From: a virus
Length of the DNA stretch: 29,836 nt
Virus record (IMG/VR): IMGVR_UViG_3300009431_000096
Span: 1 to 29,836 of that record
Strand: one strand, 5' to 3'
Each line of letters starts with the position of its first letter. Within the stretch, counting starts at the first letter, position 1. The translations under genes were made by a program, and so were the position numbers. Of this stretch, positions 1 through 6,953 are shown piece after piece. The notes beneath the pieces are model-generated. The model saw only the letters and a program-made list of their open reading frames with translations. It ran no database searches and was not told the DNA's origin.

Positions 1-5
1 AGCAT

Positions 6-144
6 GTGAGTTTTTTCTCAGGGGTAGATTTTCTACGAGTATGTGAGTTTTTTCTACGAGCATGTGAGTTTTTTCTCGGGGGTAGATTTTCTAGAGAGTG
101 AGTTTTTTCTACGAGCATGGTACTTTAACTTGTGAGTTTTTTCT
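6..144. repeat. Five-copy T-rich 13-base direct repeat array upstream of the terminase operon
   Basis: The unit GTGAGTTTTTTCT occurs exactly at 6-18, 43-55, 64-76, 98-110 and 132-144, so start-to-start distances are 37, 21, 34 and 34. A second element, GGGGTAGATTTTCTA, occurs at 21-35 and 79-93 between the units, and ACGAG(C/T)ATG joins several of them. The array lies in non-coding DNA just before the first promoter and the putative small terminase gene. Repeats near terminase genes often bind the small terminase at cos or pac sites, so a packaging-recognition role is possible. An operator role or a sequencing-end artefact (the array touches the window edge) is also possible. The repeats are seen directly; the role is inference. 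Confidence 0.8.
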
Positions 145-145
145 A

Positions 146-173
146 TTGACTTTTATCAATATATAACTACAAT
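146..173 (+). promoter_or_regulatory. Sigma70-like promoter P1
   Basis: A TTGACT -35 box (146-151) and a TACAAT -10 box (168-173) are separated by 16 bases, within the accepted range for sigma70 and with five of six matches to each consensus. Transcription would start near 180, only about 22 bases before the terminator at 202-243. Unless terminated or antiterminated, it would read into the terminase operon. Confidence 0.6.
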
Positions 174-201
174 AAACATACTCTTTTTGTTTGTGTAGTT
201 A

Positions 202-243
202 GAGGCTCCTATGGTTGTGCAACCGTAGGAGCTTTCTTTTTTT
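202..243 (+). terminator. Strong rho-independent terminator between promoters P1 and P2
   Basis: A near-perfect hairpin pairs 205-216 (GCTCCTATGGTT) with 221-232 (AACCGTAGGAGC), with one U-G wobble and a GTGC loop. It is followed by TTTCTTTTTTT. This is a textbook intrinsic terminator on the + strand. It would stop transcripts entering from upstream and those made by P1. Confidence 0.85.
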
Positions 244-244
244 C

Positions 245-273
245 TTGACTTTACATCCTTATAGTTATATTGT
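245..273 (+). promoter_or_regulatory. Sigma70-like promoter P2 for the terminase operon
   Basis: TTGACT (245-250) and TATTGT (268-273) are separated by 17 bases; an overlapping TATATT (266-271) could serve as the -10 box with a shorter 15-base spacer. The predicted start near 280 gives a short leader before the ATG at 305. Its place right after the terminator makes it the likely main promoter for the genes that follow. Confidence 0.5.
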
Positions 274-304
274 ATCTGCCTAACGGAGAAAAAAAGGACA
301 TATC

Positions 305-1540
305 ATGGAAGCACAGCTTCAGGATACTAATAGCTTTAGTATTGTCCAACAGAGTAATTCGATAGGTCTTACAGAAGATCAGATAGTCGAGACAGTAAAC
401 TCTGAGGAACAATCTGAGATGGTTTCTATTGCATCAGCGGTAGATAGCGGTAGTGTCGTGCCCACAGTTCAGTCGGCATACGGCAGGTCGGAACTCAGAC
501 CCTCTTCAGTTACCAAGATGAAGAGCTCAGGTATTCTACCACTGTCACGGGCTACATATCAGGATAAAGCAAAGCTTAGAGCAAACAAATCACTAGGGGA
601 AAAGCTGCAGTTATCGGGAATGAACTACGAGGAGACCAAAGGGTTCAGAGTACGATTGGCATATCGCCTTATAAGATTCATGGCAAGGATACGAGGAGAG
701 GTTCCAGGGTTTTCAAGACTGACCTCTTGTCTTCACTCCGCATGGACAACTCCACAGAAGTTCGATCCTTTTGTAGGGTACGCTGTAGGGACAAGGGGAA
801 TAAGATCCATGCTATATACATGGAGCAATTCAGAAAACACTTTTACATACCACAACGGAAACAGAATAAAGACCGTTAAGGGAATCACCTACCTACCCCC
901 ACAGATACCGGATTCGTTTTATATTGCAGACGGGGCGGAGTCAATAGAAGAGATATGGCACATGAGAGCCACGCAGCACGTTCCACATAACTACGATCCG
1001 AACGAGGACGAGGCATTGGCCTATTATTGTTATTCGATGGAGATGCTCGCAGACAGATTGAGCGTTCACGAGGGTACGACACTAGAACCAGATTCAGGGG
1101 TTCTGGGATTGGCAGGACTGCTTTCACCTAGAACAGCAAGGATCACATGGCCTACAGTAGATGAGCTGACAATGTTCGAAGATGAGTTGATATTATACAT
1201 ATATGATGAGATCATCGGTAGTTTTGGTACTATGAAAATAGAGAAAGAAATAATGGAAAGGTTCGGAGTAGAGAGGCAAGAAGCTACGGACTTATATAAG
1301 ATGGCTCAAGAAGTAGGATCGATACTGTACAGGGAAGATATGGAGCAGGCGCGATCCACAATGATCCATCGTTTGGGAGAGATAGCAGATCACGCAAAAC
1401 CGTTCGACATCCGGACAAGCTTAAAGGCGATGAACGATCAGGCCAAGCTGAGAGGGTTGACAAGGACGGAAGAGACTTCGGAGATGGAAGAGCTCCGGTC
1501 ATTCGCAACGAAAGCAGTAGAATTTAACGAGAGAGACTGA
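305..1540 (+). CDS. Putative terminase small subunit-like protein with a long N-terminal extension
   Basis: The 411-residue protein starts at an ATG with AAGGA six bases upstream. The C-terminal third (about residues 300-385) is helical and resembles a DNA-recognition plus oligomerisation region of small terminases. A helix-turn-helix-like stretch with I317, FGVERQEA (320-327) and MAQEVG (333-338) is followed by an amphipathic helix rich in E and R and the segment SLKAMNDQAKLRGLTR (372-387), recalling the family's L-x-A-L-x-x-x-A-K-L-x-G-L ending. The gene is first in the operon that carries the large terminase, where a small subunit normally sits. At 411 residues it is roughly twice the usual length; residues 1-285 are not recognised and contain a low-complexity acidic/Ser start. 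The call rests on position and the C-terminal pattern only. Confidence 0.4.
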   Translation: MEAQLQDTNSFSIVQQSNSIGLTEDQIVETVNSEEQSEMVSIASAVDSGSVVPTVQSAYGRSELRPSSVTKMKSSGILPLSRATYQDKAKLRANKSLGEKLQLSGMNYEETKGFRVRLAYRLIRFMARIRGEVPGFSRLTSCLHSAWTTPQKFDPFVGYAVGTRGIRSMLYTWSNSENTFTYHNGNRIKTVKGITYLPPQIPDSFYIADGAESIEEIWHMRATQHVPHNYDPNEDEALAYYCYSMEMLADRLSVHEGTTLEPDSGVLGLAGLLSPRTARITWPTVDELTMFEDELILYIYDEIIGSFGTMKIEKEIMERFGVERQEATDLYKMAQEVGSILYREDMEQARSTMIHRLGEIADHAKPFDIRTSLKAMNDQAKLRGLTRTEETSEMEELRSFATKAVEFNERD

Positions 1541-1541
1541 C

Positions 1542-2006
1542 ATGGAGAACGAATTAAAGCTGGAGAAATTTCCAGTTGACCGGGAAGCAATTCTGGAGAA
1601 GTGCAGAATATGCCGGGCGAATCAAAAACTGACGGAGATGGAAAAGCGCCTCAATGACGGGGATAAGCGATTCCGCAAGATCGAAGACGAACTGAAAGAA
1701 AACAGCAGAGTCACAAAAGAGAATAACGACATGGTCAAGGAGATGCATGAATTCTTCTTCAAAGACACAGCGGACAGGAACAGCATTCAGACAACGCTGG
1801 TACTGAACTCCACGCAACTGAAATGGCTATGGACTCTGGCAACAACTATTATTGTAGGACTCGCCGGCATAGGATTCGCTCTTATCCAGAAGAACCTGGA
1901 ACCTCCGGAAAAATCACCTAAACGGAAGTACGAGACGATTTACATGGCGGCACCTAGGGAAGATCGTCCCTATTTCGTAAACGGAACCAAGAAGGACAAA
2001 AAGTAA
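1542..2006 (+). CDS. Coiled-coil protein with one membrane segment, XhlA/holin-accessory-like
   Basis: This 154-residue protein begins one base after the previous stop, so it is probably translated by coupling; its own ribosome site is weak. Residues 10-75 are charged and helical, with a C-x-x-C pair at 21-24. The single membrane span is about residues 95-115 (WLWTLATTIIVGLAGIGFAL). The tail after the span is basic and proline-containing. A charged coiled coil followed by a K-W-L-W membrane helix is the layout of small phage membrane proteins such as XhlA-type haemolysins/holin accessories, although those lack the C-terminal tail. It could have a lysis or superinfection-exclusion role; function is not established. 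Confidence 0.6.
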   Translation: MENELKLEKFPVDREAILEKCRICRANQKLTEMEKRLNDGDKRFRKIEDELKENSRVTKENNDMVKEMHEFFFKDTADRNSIQTTLVLNSTQLKWLWTLATTIIVGLAGIGFALIQKNLEPPEKSPKRKYETIYMAAPREDRPYFVNGTKKDKK

Positions 2007-2024
2007 ACGCAGAGGAGAAAGCAG

Positions 2025-2183
2025 ATGGAGGAAAGGAAACAGATGGTATGCAGTAAAGCGGAAGAGTGCAAATGTCATTGCACTCTTAAAAGGCCACATA
2101 ACTATATCCCCGAAGTCTGCGATAGACCCTGTGAATGGCCCGAAGGAGTCATAGGAGCAGTTTGCGAAGAGGTAAAGGACTAA
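2025..2183 (+). CDS. Small cysteine-rich protein, 52 residues
   Basis: An ATG at 2025 with AGGAG at 2012-2016 opens a 52-codon frame that stops at 2181-2183, one base before the large-terminase start. The protein has seven cysteines (residues 9, 15, 17, 19, 32, 36, 47), including a C-x-C-x-C cluster with a histidine (CKCHC, 15-19) and a C-x-x-x-C pair, so metal binding is plausible. It fills the gap between two operon genes with proper spacing on both sides. I do not recognise a family. Possible roles include a terminase or replication accessory; none is shown by the sequence. Confidence 0.7.
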   Translation: MEERKQMVCSKAEECKCHCTLKRPHNYIPEVCDRPCEWPEGVIGAVCEEVKD

Positions 2184-2184
2184 T

Positions 2185-5115
2185 ATGTTATTCGAAGAGA
2201 TAGGAACTAAAGACCAGGTAATAGACCGCCTTGTAGAGACGCGAGGATACGCGGAAGAGGTGGAGCTATCGTTCACTGGGACCGGTACAGCTGAGGTAAA
2301 ACTTAAGATAATCTTTCCGAACCTCAAGATAGACGAAGAAGGGGACGAGGACTTAAACTTCGACGAACTCTCTCAGGAAGAAATAGACGAATGCTATAAC
2401 TACGAGGAATACAAGGACAGTAAGAGGTCCAAGGCTTCTGAGAAATACTACAAAAACACTATGTCCATGTTTCGGGACACGGCAATGGACGGCGCGGACA
2501 GCCCTCTACAACACTTCTACAACGAAGTCATAGGAGATGTTAACAAGTTTGTACAGGCACTGAGAGTCAAACCTCACCACCAGCAGCAACAGCTTTTAGA
2601 TGCTTATCAGGACGGAGAGACTAATATTGCGTGTAGATCCGGGCAGGGACCCGGAAAGTGTAGCAAGGCAGATAACATCCTTATAGACAGGAACTTAGGA
2701 AGAATCAGAGTCGGCGATTCTGAGGGTAAAAAGCTACGTCTTCTTTCATTAAATGAATCGTCTGGAAAGATGGAATGGAAGACATCTACGTGCAATAAAA
2801 ACCTTGTAAAGAACTGCCACGAGATCTCAACAAGATCAGGGAACACACTTGGTATGAGTTCCGACCATCCTGTCTATACGCAAAGAGGATGGGTAAACGC
2901 AGGAGAAGTAATGCCCGGCGACCTCATGGTAAATCCACGAGGAAACTTCGACCTGAAAGACGATGAAAGTATTTCAGAGGACGATGCGTATCTTTTAGGG
3001 GCTATGATTGGCGACGGATGTACTTCTACGGAGACAGGAGCACAGTTCTCCCAGCCAGACAACACGGTACTTGAAGAGGTTACACGAATAATAAGATCCA
3101 AGGGCGGAGAAGTTAAAAAGCACAGAAAGTACACCTACGGCATATCTAAAATGCTTCCATTCTTCAGAGAGCACGATCTCATGGAAAAAAAGTCAGTAGA
3201 CAAAAACGTACCAGCATCGATATATACGAACGGCAAGAGAGGTGTTCGTAAATTCCTACAAGGACTATTCGACTGCGACGGATATAGGACAAAAGACGGT
3301 TTCGGAATATGCCTATCGTCACGTAGACTCATAGAGGACGTACAGTTTTTGTTAGAGGCACTGAACATACCTACCAACATAAAGTACAAAAGATCTAAAT
3401 GTAACGGGAAATACTTCGACGCATGGAGACTTGAGATTTGCGGAAGCGAGAATCTGCATAATTGGATGGAGGAGATAGGAGACCTTAAGGAGAGAGAACC
3501 ACTGCCTCAAAGCCTCTTGAGCAGAACAAGCAACTCTAACGACGACATTGTTCCGATAAAAATAGAACAGTGGAAGGAGATTGCCGAGGAGCAGGGAGTA
3601 AAAATAACATCATACCGCAAAAAAGGATTCCGAGCTAGGAAGGACAGTTACCTGACTCGTAAAAAATTCAACGAGTTCTGTGAAGAGTTCAAATACACGG
3701 GCAAGTACTCACATCTGGCAAACTCAGACATGAGATGGACATTAGTAGAGGCAGTAGAAGACAAGGGAAGAATACAGACGTACGATATATCCGTTGAGGA
3801 TAACCACAATTACGTATGTAACAACCTTGTAGTACATAACACCTTCGTGAGCTGCATAATATGGCTTCACTGGCTTCTCTCCAACCCTTATGGACTTCTT
3901 GTTGTCACAGCTCCTACAATGAGGCAGTGTAAGGATGTATGGCTGGCTCAGGCACGTCAGATGATACAGGAAGCAGACCCGAGGATCAAGGCCGCTTACG
4001 AGTTTACAAATACCGGTATAAAGATGTTCGGGCACAAGGCGTCAGACTGGGGAGCCTACCTAGCCACAGCCAGCAAGCCTGAGAACTTTCAGGGTATACA
4101 CAGAGAAAGACTCGGAATTCACTGCGAAGAGGCGTCAGGGCTGGATAGAACGATCATAGAGACCATACAGGGAACACTGTCAAATGCAGAAGGCACGTAC
4201 CTATGGCTTCAAATAGGAAACCCCAACACAAGAGATTGCGCTTTCTACGAGTGCTTCTTCGGAATAGCGAGTAAAAACTGGCACACGCTACACTGGAATG
4301 GGGAAGAAACCCCTGAGACACCGTTTTTCAGCCAGCGGCGTAATAAAGAGGTAGCTGACGAGCACGGAAGAGACTCGGACGTATACAGAGTTCGCGTACT
4401 CGGAGAATTCCCATCTCTGGACCCATCCTCTATGGTAAGTTTGGAAGATTTGATAGCTTGTACGAAATCAGACGTGCTGATCACAGCTACGAAGATAAAT
4501 GCAAGGGCAAGAGCCCAAGGAAAGCTCAGAAGGCACTTGGGAATAGACTTGGCACGATTCGGTGGAGATGAAAACACGATTGTACCGTTCGAAGGGAACA
4601 TACAGCTAAGACATGTAGAAGCCCACTCCAGAATAGACCCGAATGACGCCATAGACAGGGCGGTTTTGATCCAGAATGAGCTTGATTGGGACAACAAAGA
4701 CACGTTATACATCATAGATACGTCAGGAATGGGTGAAGCAGCGGTCGGAAGAGTCGGTCAAAAGAAGAGAATGGGCAAAAGAGTACACGAGTTTTACTCC
4801 CAGAATAGCGCAAATGACGGTACAAAGTACGCAAATAAGATCACAGAAGCATGGTGTTTGTTCTGTAAAGCAGTGAGAAAAAAGGAGATTTACCTCAAAT
4901 ACGACAAGAAAACCTTCGATCAGCTGTCAAAAAGACGCTATTCTGTCGATAAAAGAGGCCGAATTAAGATAGAAAGTAAGGACGATTATAAAAAGCGCCA
5001 GAAGGGAGGGGATGTCGGAGAATTAGGTAAATCACCTGACCGGGCAGACGGGACTTTGCTTGGATTTTTCCCGGTAGCAGAAGAAAGTACCCGAATCGCG
5101 GCATACGAAGCTTGA
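2185..5115 (+). CDS. terL: Terminase large subunit (packaging ATPase/nuclease), interrupted by an intein
   Basis: This is the motor that cuts concatemeric DNA and pumps it into the prohead. The 976-residue precursor holds a 394-residue intein at 159-552; the spliced protein would be 582 residues, a normal size for the family. The P-loop is split: CRSGQGPGK ends at K158 and resumes with T553. A Walker-B-like strand LGIHCEEA lies at 643-650 with E648/E649 as catalytic candidates, and an IGNPN coupling motif follows. The RNase H-like nuclease domain shows GIDLARFGGDE with D788, LYIIDTSG with D845, and the late acidic motif SPDRAD with D952/D955. The ATG lies one base after the preceding stop, with AAAGGA upstream. 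Function depends on protein splicing, because the intein breaks the ATP-binding loop. Confidence 0.95.
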   Translation: MLFEEIGTKDQVIDRLVETRGYAEEVELSFTGTGTAEVKLKIIFPNLKIDEEGDEDLNFDELSQEEIDECYNYEEYKDSKRSKASEKYYKNTMSMFRDTAMDGADSPLQHFYNEVIGDVNKFVQALRVKPHHQQQQLLDAYQDGETNIACRSGQGPGKCSKADNILIDRNLGRIRVGDSEGKKLRLLSLNESSGKMEWKTSTCNKNLVKNCHEISTRSGNTLGMSSDHPVYTQRGWVNAGEVMPGDLMVNPRGNFDLKDDESISEDDAYLLGAMIGDGCTSTETGAQFSQPDNTVLEEVTRIIRSKGGEVKKHRKYTYGISKMLPFFREHDLMEKKSVDKNVPASIYTNGKRGVRKFLQGLFDCDGYRTKDGFGICLSSRRLIEDVQFLLEALNIPTNIKYKRSKCNGKYFDAWRLEICGSENLHNWMEEIGDLKEREPLPQSLLSRTSNSNDDIVPIKIEQWKEIAEEQGVKITSYRKKGFRARKDSYLTRKKFNEFCEEFKYTGKYSHLANSDMRWTLVEAVEDKGRIQTYDISVEDNHNYVCNNLVVHNTFVSCIIWLHWLLSNPYGLLVVTAPTMRQCKDVWLAQARQMIQEADPRIKAAYEFTNTGIKMFGHKASDWGAYLATASKPENFQGIHRERLGIHCEEASGLDRTIIETIQGTLSNAEGTYLWLQIGNPNTRDCAFYECFFGIASKNWHTLHWNGEETPETPFFSQRRNKEVADEHGRDSDVYRVRVLGEFPSLDPSSMVSLEDLIACTKSDVLITATKINARARAQGKLRRHLGIDLARFGGDENTIVPFEGNIQLRHVEAHSRIDPNDAIDRAVLIQNELDWDNKDTLYIIDTSGMGEAAVGRVGQKKRMGKRVHEFYSQNSANDGTKYANKITEAWCLFCKAVRKKEIYLKYDKKTFDQLSKRRYSVDKRGRIKIESKDDYKKRQKGGDVGELGKSPDRADGTLLGFFPVAEESTRIAAYEA
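2659..3840 (+). mobile_element. Full-length intein with LAGLIDADG homing endonuclease domain in the TerL P-loop
   Basis: The insert starts at Cys159 and ends VVHN at residues 549-552, followed by Thr553, giving the expected Cys1, penultimate His, terminal Asn and a hydroxyl +1 residue for splicing. N-terminal block B is present as GNTLGMSSDHPV, with Ser where Thr is more usual two residues before the D-H pair. Block F/G is TYDISVEDNHNYVCNNLVVHN-like near the end. Two LAGLIDADG helices are visible: LLGAMIGDG (270-278, acidic D277) and FLQGLFDCDG (357-366, acidic D365), so the homing endonuclease looks intact. About 80 residues between the second motif and the C-terminal splicing blocks may form an extra DNA-recognition domain. 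Insertion between K and T of the Walker A motif targets one of the most conserved codons in the gene. Confidence 0.95.
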
Positions 5116-5140
5116 AGTTAGGGAGGGTAAAAGGTATACT
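5112..5140 (+). promoter_or_regulatory. Promoter-like sequence at the end of terL
   Basis: TTGAAG (5112-5117, overlapping the terL stop) and TATACT (5135-5140) are separated by 17 bases. The -10 box matches five of six consensus bases and the -35 box four of six. The start would be near 5147, right in front of the hairpin terminator at 5151-5175, so any product would be very short unless readthrough occurs. Confidence 0.35.
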
Positions 5141-5150
5141 ACACATACAA

Positions 5151-5175
5151 AAGCATCGCTAGGTGCTTCTGTTTT
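5151..5175 (+). terminator. Candidate + strand terminator after terL
   Basis: AAGCATC (5151-5157) pairs with GGTGCTT (5162-5168) through one G-U wobble around a GCTA loop, followed by CTGTTTTC. It is a modest hairpin with a short T run displaced by three bases. It lies 36 bases after the terL stop and faces the reverse-strand terminator just beyond. Confidence 0.45.
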
Positions 5176-5183
5176 CTCCGAAA

Positions 5184-5209
5184 AGGGTCCAGGGTCGCGC
5201 CTGGACCCT
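5184..5209 (-). terminator. Reverse-strand terminator for the inverted paralog gene
   Basis: GGGTCCAGG (5185-5193) pairs perfectly with CCTGGACCC (5200-5208) around a GTCGCG loop, with an extra A-T pair outside. Read on the minus strand, the hairpin is followed by TTTTC. It lies ten bases past the stop of the minus-strand gene at 5219-5566. On the plus strand it has no T run, so it is primarily a minus-strand terminator. Confidence 0.7.
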
Positions 5210-5218
5210 CCTTCGGTA

Positions 5219-5566
5219 TTAAGAAGAGGCAATCCACCCTTTTGCCCGTAGATCCACCAATAAACCGTTGTAGGCAACTAAAACATCGTTTAAAGTAGCC
5301 GTTCCGGGGTTTAAATCGGCTATGAAATCAAGATTTTCATGATCCGTTTCTATCCAATTAACTCCGTCCGAGACATACAATATCTCTCCAAAGACGCCTA
5401 TACACTGGTCAAAAAGCCGTGCATCTTGATCAAATATACCAGGTACGGCCTGAGTGAGCACAGGAAAAGGGAAAGGAGCATCGTAGAGCTTCTCAAAGTT
5501 GTCGTTAATCTTGCCCTTCCAGCCCGAAAGCCTCATATCTACGCTGTCTAATACAGGTCTAGCCAT
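5219..5566 (-). CDS. Inverted paralog of the tail-tip-adjacent small protein
   Basis: This 115-residue protein is clearly homologous to the product of 24174-24509. Both begin MARP, share NFE(K/Q)L-x-DAP-x-P near residues 22-33, a DQC(I/L)-x-x-x-G-x-x-LY(V/I)SDG-x-x-W core, and end with N-x-LL-x-x-L-x-x-x-G. I chose the ATG at 5566 rather than the longer in-frame start at 5638 because GGAG lies six bases upstream and because the paralog starts with the same MARP. It is the only reverse-strand gene between terminase and head genes and has its own terminator. Function is unknown; as the paralog follows the gpJ-like tip gene, a tip or fibre accessory role is possible. Presence on the opposite strand suggests a separately expressed, later-acquired copy. 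Confidence 0.75.
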   Translation of the reverse strand: MARPVLDSVDMRLSGWKGKINDNFEKLYDAPFPFPVLTQAVPGIFDQDARLFDQCIGVFGEILYVSDGVNWIETDHENLDFIADLNPGTATLNDVLVAYNGLLVDLRAKGWIASS

Positions 5567-5672
5567 AGTTTTCTCCACTTTTTTGCAATTTTTATTACCG
5601 AGGTGTACTTTAAGTGCTTGTATCCCATAATATAGCATCTAAATTGAAGAAACTACTATTGGAGAAGCGAAA

Positions 5673-6950
5673 ATGCCTAAATTCAAAGATAAAGGAATCG
5701 GACCGGCCCTAAACATGGCTAAGTTGACTCCTGAAGGCGTAACTTCCCGTTTCGAAATCACCCAGAACATTATTAAGGCCAAGAACTCTACGGAATACGA
5801 CCGAAACGTAGCCGTTATTGATATTGAAGGGCCTATAGGGTGGGAATTTGAGAAATGGTGGAACGACGAGCCGCAGGACACGACAGGAAAGGTCGTTCGA
5901 GACAAGATCGCAGAGATTAACGCACTTAATGTGGACGAAATCAAGGTAAACATCATCGAAAGTCCCGGAGGCGTCATAGAGGACGGCATCGCAATCTACG
6001 AAGCACTAAGAAAACAGGAAGTTCCGGTAACTACAGAAGTGATCGGGTACGCCGCATCAATGGCAACAACTATCATGTTGGCAGGAGATGTTCGAAAAGT
6101 AAGTGCAAATGCAGTAGGACTGGACCACAGTGCGATGGTTCCAATGCCTTACCACTACATGAACTCCACAGAATTGCGCACAGCACTAGATGAGGCTGAG
6201 ATGCTTGATCGCAGAATCAACGCAATCAAGGAGAAGCACGGAGTAGACCTGAACTACACTAAGCCGTTCAGAGAGGCAGACAACGGAAATGGTAAGTGGA
6301 TGAATGCAGAGGAACTTGTGGAAGCAGGTTTGGCTACAGAAATCTTCGAACCGTATTCACAGAGGGCAGTAGCATCGGTAAACATCGATAAGTTCAAAGC
6401 AGTGGCAAAGACCTTCGGACTACCTAAACTACCTCCTCAACCAAAAAACGTACAAGTAAACGGGCAGGAGCCCATAAACCATAATGCTGACAATAAGGAG
6501 GAACCATTTATGGCACTCTCAGCAGAAGATAAACAGGACATCGCGGAAATCTTCGCTCAGGGCTTCGCAGCCATGAACAAGACGAAAGAAGATGCCACTG
6601 TTCAGACACCGGCGGCTCCGGCGAAGACGGCACAGCCCGTTAACGAAGTCGAAGTAGCATTCGAGGGAGATCCTACGAATCAGGAAGATCTTGACGATCA
6701 CGTCAAGAAAATTGAAATGGCACAGCTAAAACAGGCTACCAACTTCAACGACATCGACTCGGTACGCAAGTACCAGAAGGCAGTCAACGAAGTAATGGGA
6801 CGCACTGCATCGAAGGCAAACCCTAGTACAAACTCAAGTCTTGTACAGGATCCTATCAAGCCAGAAGGCAACGATGAAAAGGCCATCAACAAAAAAGACA
6901 CTCGTGAAGCGATGAAGGCTATCAATAAACGAGACAACAAGGAGGGGTAG
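5673..6950 (+). CDS. ClpP-like prohead maturation protease fused to a C-terminal scaffold domain
   Basis: The 425-residue protein starts at an ATG with GGAGA upstream. Residues 45-225 form a ClpP/SppA-like serine protease: NIIESPGG (94-101 region) builds the oxyanion loop, GYAASM (125-130) carries the candidate nucleophile Ser129, and GLDHSAM has the candidate His152. The segment KWMNAEELVEAGLATEI (209-224 region) matches the usual end of the fold. In lambda-like and many other phages this protease matures the prohead by degrading the scaffold and portal-associated proteins. Residues 250-279 are a proline/Asn-rich linker, and from residue 280 the protein is charged and helical like a scaffold. 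An internal ribosome site makes the C-terminal part a separate product too, the arrangement of lambda C/Nu3. Confidence 0.9.
   Translation: MPKFKDKGIGPALNMAKLTPEGVTSRFEITQNIIKAKNSTEYDRNVAVIDIEGPIGWEFEKWWNDEPQDTTGKVVRDKIAEINALNVDEIKVNIIESPGGVIEDGIAIYEALRKQEVPVTTEVIGYAASMATTIMLAGDVRKVSANAVGLDHSAMVPMPYHYMNSTELRTALDEAEMLDRRINAIKEKHGVDLNYTKPFREADNGNGKWMNAEELVEAGLATEIFEPYSQRAVASVNIDKFKAVAKTFGLPKLPPQPKNVQVNGQEPINHNADNKEEPFMALSAEDKQDIAEIFAQGFAAMNKTKEDATVQTPAAPAKTAQPVNEVEVAFEGDPTNQEDLDDHVKKIEMAQLKQATNFNDIDSVRKYQKAVNEVMGRTASKANPSTNSSLVQDPIKPEGNDEKAINKKDTREAMKAINKRDNKEG
6495..6501 (+). promoter_or_regulatory. Internal ribosome binding site for the nested scaffold
   Basis: AAGGAGG, nearly a perfect Shine-Dalgarno sequence, lies inside the protease coding region, eight bases before an in-frame ATG at 6510. 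It is stronger than the protease gene's own site, which fits the need for many more scaffold than protease copies. Confidence 0.8.
6510..6950 (+). CDS. Nested capsid scaffold protein (in-frame internal start)
   Basis: The ATG at 6510 is codon 280 of the protease gene and gives a 146-residue product beginning MALSAEDKQD. The protein is Ala, Glu, Lys and Asn-rich, lacks aromatic-rich core strands, and looks helical and soluble, all usual for scaffold proteins. Gene order (protease/scaffold, decoration, capsid) is that of lambda C-Nu3-D-E. In lambda the scaffold Nu3 is made from an internal start of C, so this gene very probably works the same way, filling the prohead and then being digested by the protease half. 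The nested start is read from the sequence; expression is inferred. Confidence 0.75.
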   Translation: MALSAEDKQDIAEIFAQGFAAMNKTKEDATVQTPAAPAKTAQPVNEVEVAFEGDPTNQEDLDDHVKKIEMAQLKQATNFNDIDSVRKYQKAVNEVMGRTASKANPSTNSSLVQDPIKPEGNDEKAINKKDTREAMKAINKRDNKEG

Positions 6951-6953
6951 AAA

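Noticed and set aside
1-144. CRISPR array
   Set aside because: Units are 13 bases with uneven gaps of 8-24 bases between them, parts of which are themselves repeated; they lack CRISPR repeat length and unique spacers.
5567-5672. Divergent promoters between the inverted gene and the protease gene
   Set aside because: The region is AT-rich with TATA-like boxes on both strands (around 5628-5634), but no acceptable -35 box at normal spacing was found on either strand, so no promoter is claimed.
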